The position numbers and the translations under genes are program-made. From NCBI GenBank assembly GCA_004802705.1, contig SGPL01000339.1, positions 1 to 37,515 on the forward strand: a stretch of 37,515 nucleotides of DNA. The letters are read 5' to 3'. This DNA comes from Bondarzewia mesenterica (lineage: Eukaryota; Basidiomycota; Agaricomycetes; Russulales; Bondarzewiaceae). Each line of letters opens with the position of its first letter. Position 1 is the stretch's first letter. Of this stretch, positions 10,766 to 22,500 are shown in pieces. Below the pieces are notes generated by a model. That model saw only the letters and a list, made by a program, of their open reading frames with translations, was not told the origin of the DNA and searched no databases.

Positions 10766-11732
10766 GGTGGAACGCCCCGCACGGATTTCGTGGCAGAGAC
10801 GCGGTTGTTTTTCCAGCAAGGCAAGTTCCTAGACGCGCTCGTGCCGAGTCAGACTCTCTATACCGTGTCGTTTGGTATCAAGTACGTGCACACGTTTTTT
10901 TCCGTGGTCCTGATGTCGGTGGTTGCACCGGTTGGATGGCTGAATATTTATGAATAGTGACGATGGGCAGTTCGAGTTAGGTCGGTTTATTTGAATTCGT
11001 AGGGCATTTGCTTTGAAACGAGGGTGACACGCATTCCGGTCTGTAGGCGGTGGTGATTTCGACATCGCGTACAACACCTACGTGTGCGAGCTTCCCGTCC
11101 TTCTGTCCATTTTCTGCTGTAGCTGATTCACCATCTGTGTTCTACAGGTTAATAAATTGGGCGAGCTGCAGGCCGCCGGCGCGACGAACATACTCATTCA
11201 AGGGGTGAGCAAATGTCATCTTGTACCCAAATCCAACTTGAGACCTACCGTCGATCGTGGAGTAAAAGATGTACAGGTTGCACTCGGAGGTGAATGTGCT
11301 GCAGGACAGATTGTTCACGTACCTCCGAGCCGCGCATGCCACGAATGGGACGATCGTCGCGTTCGTCGATTTGCACAGGTGCGCCGTTGTCACATAACTC
11401 TGTCCTGACGCCTATTGTCTTGAGTTTTGAACGGCGGTGGGGGTTTTTTTTTCTGGCTGATGCAGGCTGTTCAGTGCGATCCTTGACAATCCAAATGCGT
11501 TTGGTTATACCGGCGCGGGGAACTCGACGTGTTTGTTGAGCGCGACGAGCACGGCAGGCGGGTGCGACGATCCGGACACTGAGGTCTTTTGGATACGTGA
11601 GTTGTTCGATTGTTCGATTACTGACTATGAAGATATTTATGAACGAGGTGAATAGCTGGGCACCCATCTGCCACGACGCATCAGTTGATGAGCCTCTATA
11701 TGATGAGGGTATTGGAGGTGTGTGGCTTTTGA

Positions 11733-12102
11733 CGTGCGAGCGGGGTAAGTGGGCGAGACCTGCGTAACCTGTTTAAAATCTCTTGAGTTATACGGTATGT
11801 TTAACGAGACGATGGAATGAAATAATGTGTCTGCCTTGCGATGTTGCGACATAGCAGAGTGAGTGAATTGAGGGTACATTAGCAGCTGAATGCAGGAAAC
11901 TGTGATGGAGCTTCAATTCTGACCAGGATGATGCACATGCTTAGGAGGGATTGCCGATGCATATTTAATGTGATGCAGCTCATCTCAATCACTGCTCCGG
12001 ATTGATGCAAAGGACAGGAGTGCCCTTACTGCAGGGTTTAGCTCGTGTGTCGTTCGCCATGGGATTGCGAGTCGAGGGGCAATCTGATCTAGAAAGACTG
12101 AT
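11733..12102. other. Convergent intergenic region
   Basis: This lies between the 3' end of the esterase (plus strand) and the 3' end of the zinc-ribbon-like gene (minus strand). No coding signal. It should contain both polyadenylation regions. Confidence 0.5.
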
Positions 12103-13006
12103 TCATATCAGGACGCCTACCATGTCAGGCTCAAGACTTGAGCGCTTGAGCAACCCCAAGGCCTGCATCCTGTTCCTCTTCTCCCACAGCCAGTCCTCCT
12201 TTCCCCCTTCTCGCTCTCGGACTCGTCGCGCCTCTCTCTTCAGCTCTTTCTCCTCTTCTGCCTTCAAGCAATAGCTAAACTGCTCGCCCTGATCCGACGA
12301 CCTCCTCACCTCTTTCCAGCCCTTGTCACCTGCCTGCTTTGGGACGCGGAAGGTACCCCCCACTTTAATTCCGTCCATCCCACAATGTGGGCACCTGGAG
12401 TTGAGGACTATCCACCACAGTTCCGGACTCATCCTCTTCATTTCCTCGAATTCCTCGCCTGGATGCTCTTGGATGAAATGGAGTGCATCGAACCCGGAGG
12501 CCCCAAACTCGTACTCCCATCCATTCATTATCCTTCTTTCATCTCGCCTGTGCTTGCTCTCCACCAATCGGATATAATTCGTCCAAATCTCGGGTATTAG
12601 ATCTCTCTTCGGCCGACTCGCCACTCATTAATGAACTGGATAAACTTGTACTTGTTGCCATCAACGATACTTGGTTTAAACGAACGACGGCAGTCCAAGC
12701 AGACATATTTCGGTCGATAGGGATTATTACAAGGACGGAACCGAGGATTCGTTGGATCGCGGAGGAGCTCGGATGGGCCTGCCCGCCGATCTGGCTGAAG
12801 ACGGAGATAATCGTACCGCTCGATGCCTTCCGGACCCCATTCCACACAGCAGCCTTTGCTGCAGCCTATGATTGGGCCATCGCCGACATGGCAGCCTACA
12901 AATCTCGCACGGTCGTTTCTGTAGAACAGTCAAAGAAAAGCCACGATTAAAATTATCAGAGCAGACGATAAATGAACGAACGATGTACTCACCGGCGGCA
13001 AGACAT
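12103..13006 (-). pseudogene. Zinc-ribbon-like protein of unknown function, broken by a frameshift
   Basis: Exon 1 (12993-13006) encodes MSCRR and splices (GTGAGT...CTACAG) in phase to exon 2 from 12918. The frame runs RFVGCHVGDGPIIGCSKGCC, then CLDCRRSFKPS, and reaches a stop at 12597. The protein-like sequence continues in another frame (SRPKRDLIPEIWTNYIRLVE) to a stop at 12103-12105 and includes a second CxxC pair, CPHCGMDGIKVGGTF. The break falls at about 12610-12620, after FINEWRV. No intron of reasonable length bridges it. The several Cys pairs suggest metal binding; the C-terminal part is charged and probably coiled coil (EEEKELKREARRVRERE). No function can be named. Either one base was lost recently or there is an assembly error. 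Confidence 0.5.
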
Positions 13007-13435
13007 TGTCAATTGTCAAAGGGAGGATCGAAGAACTTGCCGCCATTGGCAGAGGAGCTCAGAAGAGCTCAGACGACGGGCCGGCCTGGGCCGCCCCAGT
13101 GGCGGAATTAATTGTGAATTATTTTTGTATCCAGTCACATGCAGCAGATAAGTGGTTACCTACTATGGGGTAACTGTGCCGTCACCATCGTTGACCGCCG
13201 CGGACGAGCCGCATCAACGACAATCTTGGCCACCGGGACACAGTGGACAGCATATCGCAGTATTGTTCACACCCATGCTCAAAGCTCATTGCCTCCGCCT
13301 TTAAAAGCCGCTTGCTCAAGAACAGACTTGACCGCCAGCGCTTAGTACACGGTGCCCCTCCTGGGAACACCTGTCTGAAGTCAAAAGTTCTTCTCAACAG
13401 TACGTCAACGAGGCAGCTAGACGTACCGCGCCATA
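13007..13435. promoter_or_regulatory. Divergent intergenic region / shared promoter
   Basis: These 429 bp separate the minus-strand zinc-ribbon-like gene from the plus-strand disordered-protein gene. They should hold both promoters. I see no clear TATA box. Confidence 0.4.
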
Positions 13436-15254
13436 ATGGTGAGTGCAGTTCTATTTTTCGACCTGTTCTTCCAATCAACCAAACTCGACGGATCCTCAGG
13501 CAGTCTCTGGCACTTCATCCTCCGTTTCGCCTCCAACTCTCATGTCGTCCGCATCAACATCTGATCCTTCTAGCTCCACTTCGACCAATCCACAATCAGA
13601 GTCGTCCCCTCACACCCCTCAACGTGGCCGGAACCTCTATCCAGGTCTTGGTCGGGACCCCAACCGCATTCCTTTGCATAGACGTGGGACATCAAAAACG
13701 TACGAGCGTTTGGAGGATTTATTGAAGGAAGCAGGATACAAAGAGACTCGTGTCTTCACGCCAGAGACGGAGCGAGCGGAGGCGGAGGCAGAAGAGCGTC
13801 GTGAGCGCGCGCTAAAGGGTAAGTCGGGGATTGTTGGGTTTTTGGCGGGCTTGGTGCAGGGTGCAGGATCCGGGAAGCTTGATGCGGATGGAGCAAGCTC
13901 CGTTACCACCGAGGCGGAGAGACCTCGACTGCAGGCCACTCCAAACTATTCTCCCCCTCCCTCCCCTTTGGCAAACAAAAAAGCTTTGGCTTCTCCTCTT
14001 CGGCACTCGCTCCTTCCCGGTGACCTTCCCCATTCCCAGACTTCCACATCTCACACTCCTTCCGGTTACGCTTCGTCCGCATCATCGAAGGACTCGAACT
14101 GCACACGTCGGACCGCCGCTACACAGCATGCTCAGGCTCGACTGCAACATCACCTACGACGCGACCAACGCTCTGTCCGGCCGCACCCCTCCATTCCCAA
14201 CAATATGCAGACATACGCGCAAGCATCACCCGCCCGCGCCTATCTACGGCATATGGCCTCTGCTCCCACTATCCCAAGAAGGAAGATGACTCCGCATCAT
14301 ACCTCTGCACCGCATTCTCGACAGGCTCTCGTACTCAACGACGACGCCGCCAATGAGGAACGACCGCCGATGCCGCCTTCGTGGCTAGAGACCGTAGCAC
14401 GTGCCATTCTCGGCGTTCCAGGAGCATATGCTGGGGGACCCAGCCGTGTCATATCTTCATCACAATCCGTACGACCTTACGTTTCTCAGCCGGTCAGTCG
14501 CAATGGCACCATCACAGGGCGTGTGAGACGACCGGCTACGGCATATTCACAAAATACGAGGCTCCCACGTGGACACAGCGAGAACGCCACCCCCTCTAAC
14601 TTTTTGCAACCACCTTCATTGCTTATGTGCGCCACTCGAGCGCAGTCGTCACCTGGATTAGTGGTGAAGACCCAAGTTGTCTGTCGTTCCGCGCTTGCGT
14701 CGCGTTCTTCCTCTCGAGTCGGTCCTAGGATTCGACGAACCGACCTATCGTCGATTGAGCCCGGCACCGTGAGGGGAATGAACAAAGGAAAGAGTAAGAA
14801 ACTCACACGGAGGAACTCGCGAAAAGGTTCAAAGCGGGATAGCCGCGGAGTCCCGAGTCTTGTCACACGCGTAGAAGGGGATATATGGAGTCAGTCAGAC
14901 CTGGATGTGGACGATGAGGGGGATTCGCTGTCTTCTTCGGATGAAGACGACGGCGAAATTGACCTCGCTCGGATACTCCTACATCCCAAACGGCAACAGT
15001 CCATTCAATCTCTCAGGCGGCATTTGGATCCCGCAAGGTCCATTCGGGGTATCAGCAGAGGACCTCCTCCTGGTCTTTGGTTGCCTGAAGATGACGACGA
15101 CGCAGATTCCGGTCAAATCAGAGGGAGAAGCCGGAGGGGCTCATTGAATGACGGAGATTGGGGCACGATAAGTAGCTTTGATCGGATGGGCAACAGGCGC
15201 AGGAGAGAAATTCCTAGAAACTGGTCGCCGTGGACTGGCGGGGGCGACAGATAG
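13436..15254 (+). CDS. Large disordered basic protein of unknown function
   Basis: The ATG at 13436-13438 is followed directly by an intron (13439-13499, GTGAGT...CTCAG). The frame then runs uninterrupted from 13500 to the stop at 15254, giving 585 aa starting M-AVSGTSSSVSPP. If that first exon is not used, the next in-frame ATG is at 13542 (MSSASTSDPSS). The protein is Ser/Pro/Arg-rich and mostly low complexity. The one block that looks structured and conserved is YERLEDLLKEAGYKETRVF followed by a Glu/Arg-rich helix and KGKSGIVGFLAGLV (residues about 70-135). A basic stretch (KGKSKKLTRRNSRKGSKRD), an acidic stretch (SSSDEDDGEIDL) and a C-terminal REIPRNWSPWTGG end follow. There is no signal peptide or membrane segment. 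A nuclear or cytoskeletal role is possible but not shown. Confidence 0.75.
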
Positions 15255-15963
15255 TGTTGTGCTTTCTCTGGCCTTGGACCTTCTAGCCCTGATGCTCCGC
15301 CCGCTAATTCTTTCTCACAGCGGTACCTTCCTTATCGACATGCCTGCTCTGACTCGTATGTCTGTGAGACTCGTTCCATCCTTCCATTACACTGCATCGT
15401 CACCTGCCCTCCGCATTCTACTTGCTATGTTTTAATACGCCGCGGCATCTCTCACTGTTAAGTGCTATTCATACTCATGCACTCGATAATGTGAACCTTA
15501 TACGTATAGAGTATCTGTCTTTTCCGCATACACGTTCATTGACACTTTGACACTTCCTCCTTTCCTCCTCGATTCGGAGCGTCGGTGATAGAGGCATGCC
15601 ACTTCCGTAAAGAATAGGATACAGTGATGTGCTTGACTGGTCAAATAGGCTTGAATCATTTTGTTAATCTCTCAAAGGTCTGGTGTGTCACTTCCAATTG
15701 CATTCGGTCATTCCAATGATACTCATTATCACCGGGGTGTTCAAGCAGTAGTTCGAGAGAGAAAGCCCATCCCGGCCAAATCCCGGCACTGTTCCCAAAT
15801 CTTACGTCGTTAATAATCACGTGATCGCGTTTGACGCGTCGCCTAAAAAGACGAAAGTATCGCACGCCTCATTACTTACAAGTTGCTCGAATTTCGACGG
15901 CCTCCATCAAGACCCGTGTTCGTTTCCGACCTTCTCTTTCCCTCCTCTCTCTCAACGATTCCG
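15255..15963. other. Intergenic region with an E-box near the downstream gene
   Basis: No gene is supported here. It contains the 3' flank of the disordered-protein gene and the promoter of the RING/RRM gene. A perfect TCACGTGA palindrome lies at 15817-15824, about 140 bp before the start codon. Confidence 0.5.
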
Positions 15964-18849
15964 ATGATGACGACGACGAGCAAGCACTCCTTCTACCTCC
16001 CTACCGTTCCAGCGTCTGCGCCCACGACACCCGCATATATCCGCTCTAATAAGTTTAATGACGACGGGCCACCTCCAGTTACCCCGCAACGTATTCCGCG
16101 CGCTCACAGACATCAACATCAGCTCCAAAATTACTTCTCGCATTCTCCGTCCACTCCCGCTAGTACTCTCTCAACGCCATATACCCCTCTCAGCTTCCGT
16201 AGCGCGTGGTCGTCCGATGATTCCTCGGCACTGACGACACCTGTCTCAGTCGCGAGTGCAAAACGTATGGGTATCTCGTTGTCGCCTAATGTGCATATCA
16301 CCGGTTATAGGAACGAAACTGGACGAGCGGACTCGCCAGAAGATTGGCGGTCCCGTGCCAATGAAAATGGCATCAGAGTCACCTCTGGCGAGAACGCGCA
16401 TTTTGTCAATGACGAAGGTACGTACCGCTGCGGACTTGTGCGACGCGACCCTGCCCATATTTCGCCGTTTAGGTGCATATATGCGGCTAAATCTGTTCCT
16501 TTGATGCACGCGCTGACCTGTCTTCTCGACCCCCTATTCACCGTTCAATCACATTGTGAGTGTATGCGCCTTGCCACGCGAGGGAAGTCACTGACGGACT
16601 TCTCCAGGTCTTGCCCTCGTCCTCCATCACATAGATGGTAAGTCCATGTACTGATGACTAATGCTGCGTGGTATATTGATCGTTGTCTCCGCTTTCGTAT
16701 CGTCGCCTATGGCCTAATTAGGTGAGTGCCCCAACGATCACCTGCGCGCAAACTGATACTGAATAGAACATATAGCCCTTTTGCCGCCTCCCTTCTTCAC
16801 CGGGCCTCGTCGCCCGCGCTCGCAAACCCTAGCCCATCAAGGGCTTCCGTCAGTTTCCGCACAAATGCAGGCACAACCTCACACCCCGGGACGACGGACG
16901 TTGGCAGCCTTGAATACCCCTCCACCTCTGGCATCCAACGTCAACCGCATCAAAATGAAAGGAAGTTTTACCGACCCAGCTTATCCTCGTCGCCGCCAAC
17001 CTTTCGGCCAAGTATGTAATTTGAATTCCCGCGATCTGGCTTGATAACTGAATATATATATTTTTGCAGACTCCAACAGAACTTTTTGATATCGATGAAA
17101 ATGATCCCTACCCAATGACTTTCTCCCCCTCACAGCGTCTTGCGCTTCCTCTCGCACTTCATGACCCCTTCGACGGCAGCGGCTTGTCTGATTTGAGTTT
17201 CCCGCGAATTCCCGCGCCCGTTTTCTTCCCCCACAACGAGTGCTCGGAGACTCCCTCTAAGACAGGCGACTCGTCCTGCTCGGTCTGTGGACAAACGTCG
17301 TCATCCTTGGCCGTCTTGGACCCTTGTTCCCACGTCCTCTGCTCCGCATGCTTGACCAGTGCCTTGAACATTGTGGGTGAGAAGGACATGGAATGCGCAG
17401 TCTGCAAGATAGGGGTAGCAGACTTCCATCTGCGAACCTCCGGCATGAACGGCTCTACTGGCTCCAACGGAACACGGGTTCCGCAAACGAACGGGTTTAA
17501 AGTTACTGACGTCGACGGCTTATTGGGACAATTCAACATCTTCGATATAGCTGAAACCTCGACGACAATCAATGCTGGTCAGCGCCAGGCTTCAGGCAGG
17601 CCAGGGGAGCTTCCCGTCCTCCGAATTGACAACGTTCCTTGGGTATGCCGCTCTATTTCCTCTCTTCTTTGGTCGTGATCATTCATATCTTTCTTCACTC
17701 TTACAAGGATATCACACCTCCGGCAATCGCCTCGTGGTTGAAGCATCCAGTTCGCCGTGTCCATGTTCTGCTTGATCGGAAGGGCAAGACACTGAGTCAC
17801 GCCTTCGTCGAAATGGTTGATGAGGAAGCAGCCAGGCTGGCTCTTAGGACGGCGCAAAACTCTGTCCTCGGAAAGGGTAAACGAGCTCGTGGAGTCACCG
17901 TTACCCGTAGTGGGCAGGAGGAGTTGATGAAGGCATTATTCCCTTCGTGGCAGGGGCGCTTCGATGGCACTCGCCCCTCTCTAGGCGGATTGAACAACGA
18001 ACAGGTGCTTGCCACATTGGAATATGGTTTGATCTCCGACTCCGAATTAAAAGCATTACTTCATTTGATTCAATCACCCGACGTAGGTGTTGTTCTCTAT
18101 GTGCACTGCAACCAGCCTCATTGCTCAACTGCTTGTACTTTCCCTTCCAAACAGTCTCATTTCCTCAAAGTCCCGTCGCTCCCTTTCCACTCGCTCATTA
18201 GCATTCTGTCAAAGTTTCCTGTCGATCAAGATAGTCGCGTTTTCTGGTCTAGCACATCAAGGGATACATTATATGGTACGGACGTCTCTTCCTTGTTACC
18301 AGAGTTCTTCTCATTTTCTCTTCGCATCGTGGACGTCCAGAAATCACCATGAGTCAGTTTTCCTAATTTTTTTTTGGCTGCCTTCACACACAGGCTAATC
18401 GGTAACTCTGGAACAGCCGCACTTCAGATTCTCGTACTGCGTAACACAGACAAATTCAACTGGTCCGACCCCGAATTGCTTGCGCAACTTTTCCAAACGG
18501 CTGTATCCTGCCAAGGTCTGTCGAGCGTCACATCGTCTTATCCAGTGGGCTTTGCTGATGGCTTGATCAACTAGCTTTCACTGTCGAGCAAACTGCGAAA
18601 CTTACCAATCTGGCGAACACCTCTCAACACATCATTTTCCCTCGCAGCCCGGCGTCGTCCATCAGCGGCCTCAGCTCACACACCCCGGATCCTGCGTCTC
18701 AGCGACACACCAACGTTCCTCGCGCTCCTGTGCAGGCCCAGCATAGCCAAGGTCTCCAGCATGGGCCTTTTGATGGGCTGGCCAGGGAGTTCGGCCTCGA
18801 CTCTCACCTCGTCGAGGCCCTCGTGCACAGGCTTTCCGGGATGCACTGA
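15964..18849 (+). CDS. RING-like zinc finger plus RRM protein
   Basis: Nine exons splice in phase: 15964-16555, 16608-16637, 16767-17011, 17070-17642, 17708-18082, 18155-18275, 18341-18352, 18417-18515, 18575-18849, giving 773 aa. The start is MMTTTSKHSF; the upstream open frame has no ATG. Residues about 1-340 are Ser/Pro-rich and disordered. A C3HC4-type RING-like finger follows at about residues 355-405 (CSVCGQ...DPCSHVLCSACL...CAVCKIG). It is followed by an RRM-like fold beginning at PVLRIDNVPWDITPPAIASW and continuing through HVLLDRKGKTLSHAFVEM. A helical C-terminus includes LRNTDKFNWSDPELLAQLF. Known RING+RRM proteins such as Not4/CNOT4 combine ubiquitin ligase and RNA-binding roles, but this one has a different layout and I do not assign it to that family. 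Exon 7 is only 12 nt, and exon 8 uses the acceptor at 18416 rather than the stronger-looking one at 18393, which would break the frame. A GTACGT...TTTAG pair at 16418-16472 could act as an optional intron. Confidence 0.75.
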
Positions 18850-19556
18850 GCGAATTCTCTTCAACGACGACACGATTGCACGACTTCTTCCTTCTTTTTC
18901 ATTCATTCTTCCTTTTCATTCATTTTTTCCGTCGATATCGCAATTTCTTGATCGGAACACCGCAAAAGCGTTTCACGTCTCTCGGGTTTGGACTTTTTTT
19001 TTTCATTCATAGATCATCATCACTGCTGGCACTATCATGTTTTATGCTTTCGTTATTATCGTTGTCGCTCTGAGCCTTTTCTCCTGCTTTCATGCTTTTT
19101 TCGGGTTAAATATGACGTTACTGCGGGGGAGGGATGTTCGTTTGTGTTCTGCTGCTGTACAGGTCGATCATGTCATGTATCGTTTTAGTTCGTTTTGCTG
19201 TCGCAAACACGTCTCAATGGAGTACTCTTTCAGGCGGGGGTAAAGTCCCAAGACCCTCTCTGACATGGACCGCATTGTACTTGTTTTGTTCCATAATTAC
19301 TTTCCAATATTTGCGGTGTGCCGACGTGAAAATGAGAAACCGAGAACCGAAGCACTGTGTTTGCATAGCAACCACGTGACCTAATTTATTAAACGGAATG
19401 GGCGATTCGGTTCTGCTCAAAGGGACAAGGATCCCCCCATCTTCCTTCCTCTCTGCCATTTCCTTTCCTTCTTTTTCGTGTTTCCAAGTTACCTGGAGTA
19501 CCTTTCAAACACAATTTCATTGAGATAGACGCTCAGGGAGTACGCAGGTGGCAGTT
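18850..19556. other. Intergenic region, with an E-box before TAO3
   Basis: No gene seen. T-rich 3' flank of the RING/RRM gene (runs of T near 18890-19010), then the TAO3 promoter. CACGTG lies at 19373-19378, about 180 bp before the TAO3 start. Confidence 0.5.
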
Positions 19557-22500
19557 ATGAGCTCTGATGGAATCCAAATCACCATCCCAGGTATGAATAC
19601 AAATTCTGACAACTCTCCGTTCCACACTTATATACGAGAGCAGATTTTGATGACGAGGACTTTAGTTCCACCTCAATTCCATTTGGAAGAACTCCGGGAA
19701 CTTCCTTTGGATTCGGTTTTGGTGGAGGAGGACTGAGTTCGGGGCAGGAGTCTCCCACAGCTACCACGCCTGTTGCCGTTCCCGAACGTGCAGACAGAAG
19801 CTATTTTCACGCTCGTGGTGATTCCGTAACATCAGAGGACTCCAACTATTCCATGCGGCACCCAATGCGTAAAGGGTCCATCCCGTTCGTACATGCGCAG
19901 CACTCGTCCATCGCTAATCCTTCCACCTCGCCATTTACGAAGAAAACCTCCTTCGCGTCTATCCGGAATGCGTTTAAGAGTGGCAGCAAGGCTGCCGACC
20001 CACCTCCGCTTCCTCCCCTGGACCATGGCGCGTACCCCGTGCTGAAGAATCCGTTCAATCGCTCGAATTCATCCCTCGCGCATGCGCCCACGACGTCGTT
20101 CCGCAAGCCTTCGGATACCATGAGCCCTCCCCATCATCGGCCACCGACTCCAGGCTCTAATGAATCGCGCTACACACGCGGCACGCCGGCGAAGTCGAAG
20201 GGTCATTCATCTAATCGTTCGCAGCATTCCCATTCAGGCTCCATATTTTATAATTCAGATGTTGGAAGCGACCATGGACATGGTTATCTGATGTCTACCT
20301 CTCCTCCTCCAGTTCCTCCTGTGCCGAATGGATTTTTTGGGAGCTTCGTCCGCAGTGACACCCCGCTGCCCGAAGTCGAGGAGGACAATATTGCGGTAGA
20401 GCCGCGTACGCCCTCAGAGTATGCTCTGCATGCCATCTTCTTTCGCTTCGCTACGGCTGCGGAGATGAAAATCGACACTTTTTTGCGACAGGGATTGGTA
20501 TGTCTGTACCATCTTACGATGATGATCTTTAATTAAGTTTTTTTTGTAGGATCGTGAACCTGCACTTGCTGATTTTTTGGGCCCAGGCATAGATCCTTCT
20601 TTTGATGATATCCTGCAAACCCTAGGCAGAATAGGCCAGAAGAACGCCAAGCCCGTCGTTGACTCTATTACACGATGGCGGCGTACACAACATGAGCCTG
20701 TCTCTTCTGATATCCTACGTCATCACGTAGGTCAGTCGCCCGTGTCATCCCGAGGCGTCCGACCTCAGGACACCACGATGATGTTGAACGAACGGAAGTC
20801 CCTGGCTTCTATCTACATCATGTGTCGCGCGCTCATAGCGGTGATGCAGTCGTTGTCTAAAGATGCGCTTGGGGAGCAAATGGGATACAAGCTCGAAGAG
20901 ACGACATTTGATCAGTTTCGAAAACCGGACCTGAAGCTCCTAGCGCAGAGTGCCAATCACAGAACTAATGCGGAGTTATACGCTACGCTTTTGGGTTATC
21001 TAGCAAACACGCGGTGAGCTTGGCTCAATGTGATGTGGAACTGTTGTTGATAGATGCGGAATAGCTTCTCAAGTGTTACCGACCGCTTTCTGTCCGAGAT
21101 GGGACCTGTTGCCTCCGGCCACGTCCCCAAGGATGCTGACATGAAATACGAGAATCTCGTGCGAGGATTGAAGCATGTCCAGATCAAGGTCAGTCCATCA
21201 GCCCACCTTCGTTCATTAATCATTTTAAGTCAACGTGCGTCTCATCCGTCGCGCCGTCAGGTTTGGCCCCCCGAGTCGTTTGAAGAAGGTGCTGAATTTA
21301 TGGAGTCTCTGGCGAAGTCTTTTGAGAATGCGCACGGTTTCCGATTCAAGCTCGCCTTCGCGGAGACCCTCCTACATCTGCTACATCCCATCGCTAAGGT
21401 CTGGGCCCTCCTTTCCTTCCCCTTCTCTTCTAACACGTTCACAATGCCATGGCAACGCAGACCGCGCAAGCAGAAGTTAACCACCCACAATGGGCGAAGG
21501 CGATAGAAATCATTCATCCGAAAGCCAGGGATATGGCGAACAAGCCACGTTATTGGCATGTGGCATATCCCCTTGTCATTGTCAGCCTGTGTGTCGCTCC
21601 AAATGAATACTTCTTGCGCAATTGGCAAACCCGTTTTGAAGCTAGCCTTAACAAGCTGAAGGTGTGATGTGCCCTCTATGGTTCTTTGATATCGGCCCTG
21701 ATTCTCTCTTTCAGGAGAAACCATTTCGCATCCCAGTGATGAACGGGATAATGCGTCTTGTCTGGACGTACATGTTCCGCTGCCGCGAATCAGCTTCGAA
21801 TTCCACATCCAAACTGGAGATGATGCTGAAACATTTTTTCCCATCGAACCGGTTATCAATATTCCCGCAGGAAGATCACCTCGCACCCTTTATCTACATC
21901 GTCCATTTCGTGTTCGCACGGCATTTCGACTTTGGGTCGGAGTTTACGCTGAATCTTCTCCAAGAGCAGACAATGTCGACGCAGCCATCTAGTGTCTCAG
22001 CAGTCCTCTCCCCAGAGCGAATGTCCATCGCTGTCCAAGCCGTCTTGCTAACCCTCCACCTGATGGAAAGAGATGAGCCGATTCCTGTGTGGCCCTCAAG
22101 TTCTGACTTCTCCGGGGCACCATCATGGCATGATTACCCTTCATCCGCGGACCTTCTCCCACCAGCTATTTTGTCGAAGCCTGGAATACAGGACTTTTAC
22201 GATAGGGTCGGGAAGGTCTTAAACTATGTTGCCGTGACATGTGCGAACGCTGTGGGACGGATGTCCGTGTTCGATGAACAGTGGTCTGTAAACCGTCTTA
22301 ACCTTTCGTACGATGAAACGCACAGCTACATCATTCGTCGCCACCCAGACGGAGCAGTTGCATATTCCGCCAATCTGGTACCACAAATCAACTTGCTTCA
22401 ATCTTGCTTCCAGTCTTGGCCTCGATGCCTGCACGCTACGCTTGCTCTTGAGGACGCCATCGATATGCTTGTACGAGGAGTCATCCATATTGAACCGGCT

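Larger units (their letters stand above)
7703..11732 (+). pseudogene. CE16-like SGNH/GDSL esterase, split by a large intron that hosts another gene; probably decaying
   Basis: Predicted secreted carbohydrate esterase of the SGNH/GDSL fold. Exons: 7703-7879, 7976-8016, 8125-8270, 8347-8406, 10766-10881, 10958-10980, 11047-11081, 11148-11204, 11269-11378, 11466-11596, 11656-11732. Exon 1 starts with a signal-peptide-like stretch (MLLFVTLPIVAHA). Block I is IVAFGDSWTSNG (catalytic Ser), block II is YAWGGAV, block III is FGIND formed across the junction 10881/10958, and the terminal His block is PGHPSATTH. From exon 4 to the stop every junction is in phase. Two defects lie in the 5' half. The well-formed donors GTACGT (7860) and GTGCCT (7880) both give the wrong frame into exon 2; only a weak GTTTGA donor at 7864 keeps it. 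No GT donor exists after exon 3, where the CTCAACTTG end runs straight into AGCCC. Intron 4 (8407-10765, GTGCGT...TTCTAG) is 2.36 kb and contains the oxygenase gene. Confidence 0.7.

Noticed and set aside
18276..18416. An apparent frame break in the RING/RRM gene
   Set aside because: The acceptor at 18393 breaks the frame, but a 12-nt exon (18341-18352) joined to the acceptor at 18416 keeps phase to the stop, so no lesion is needed.
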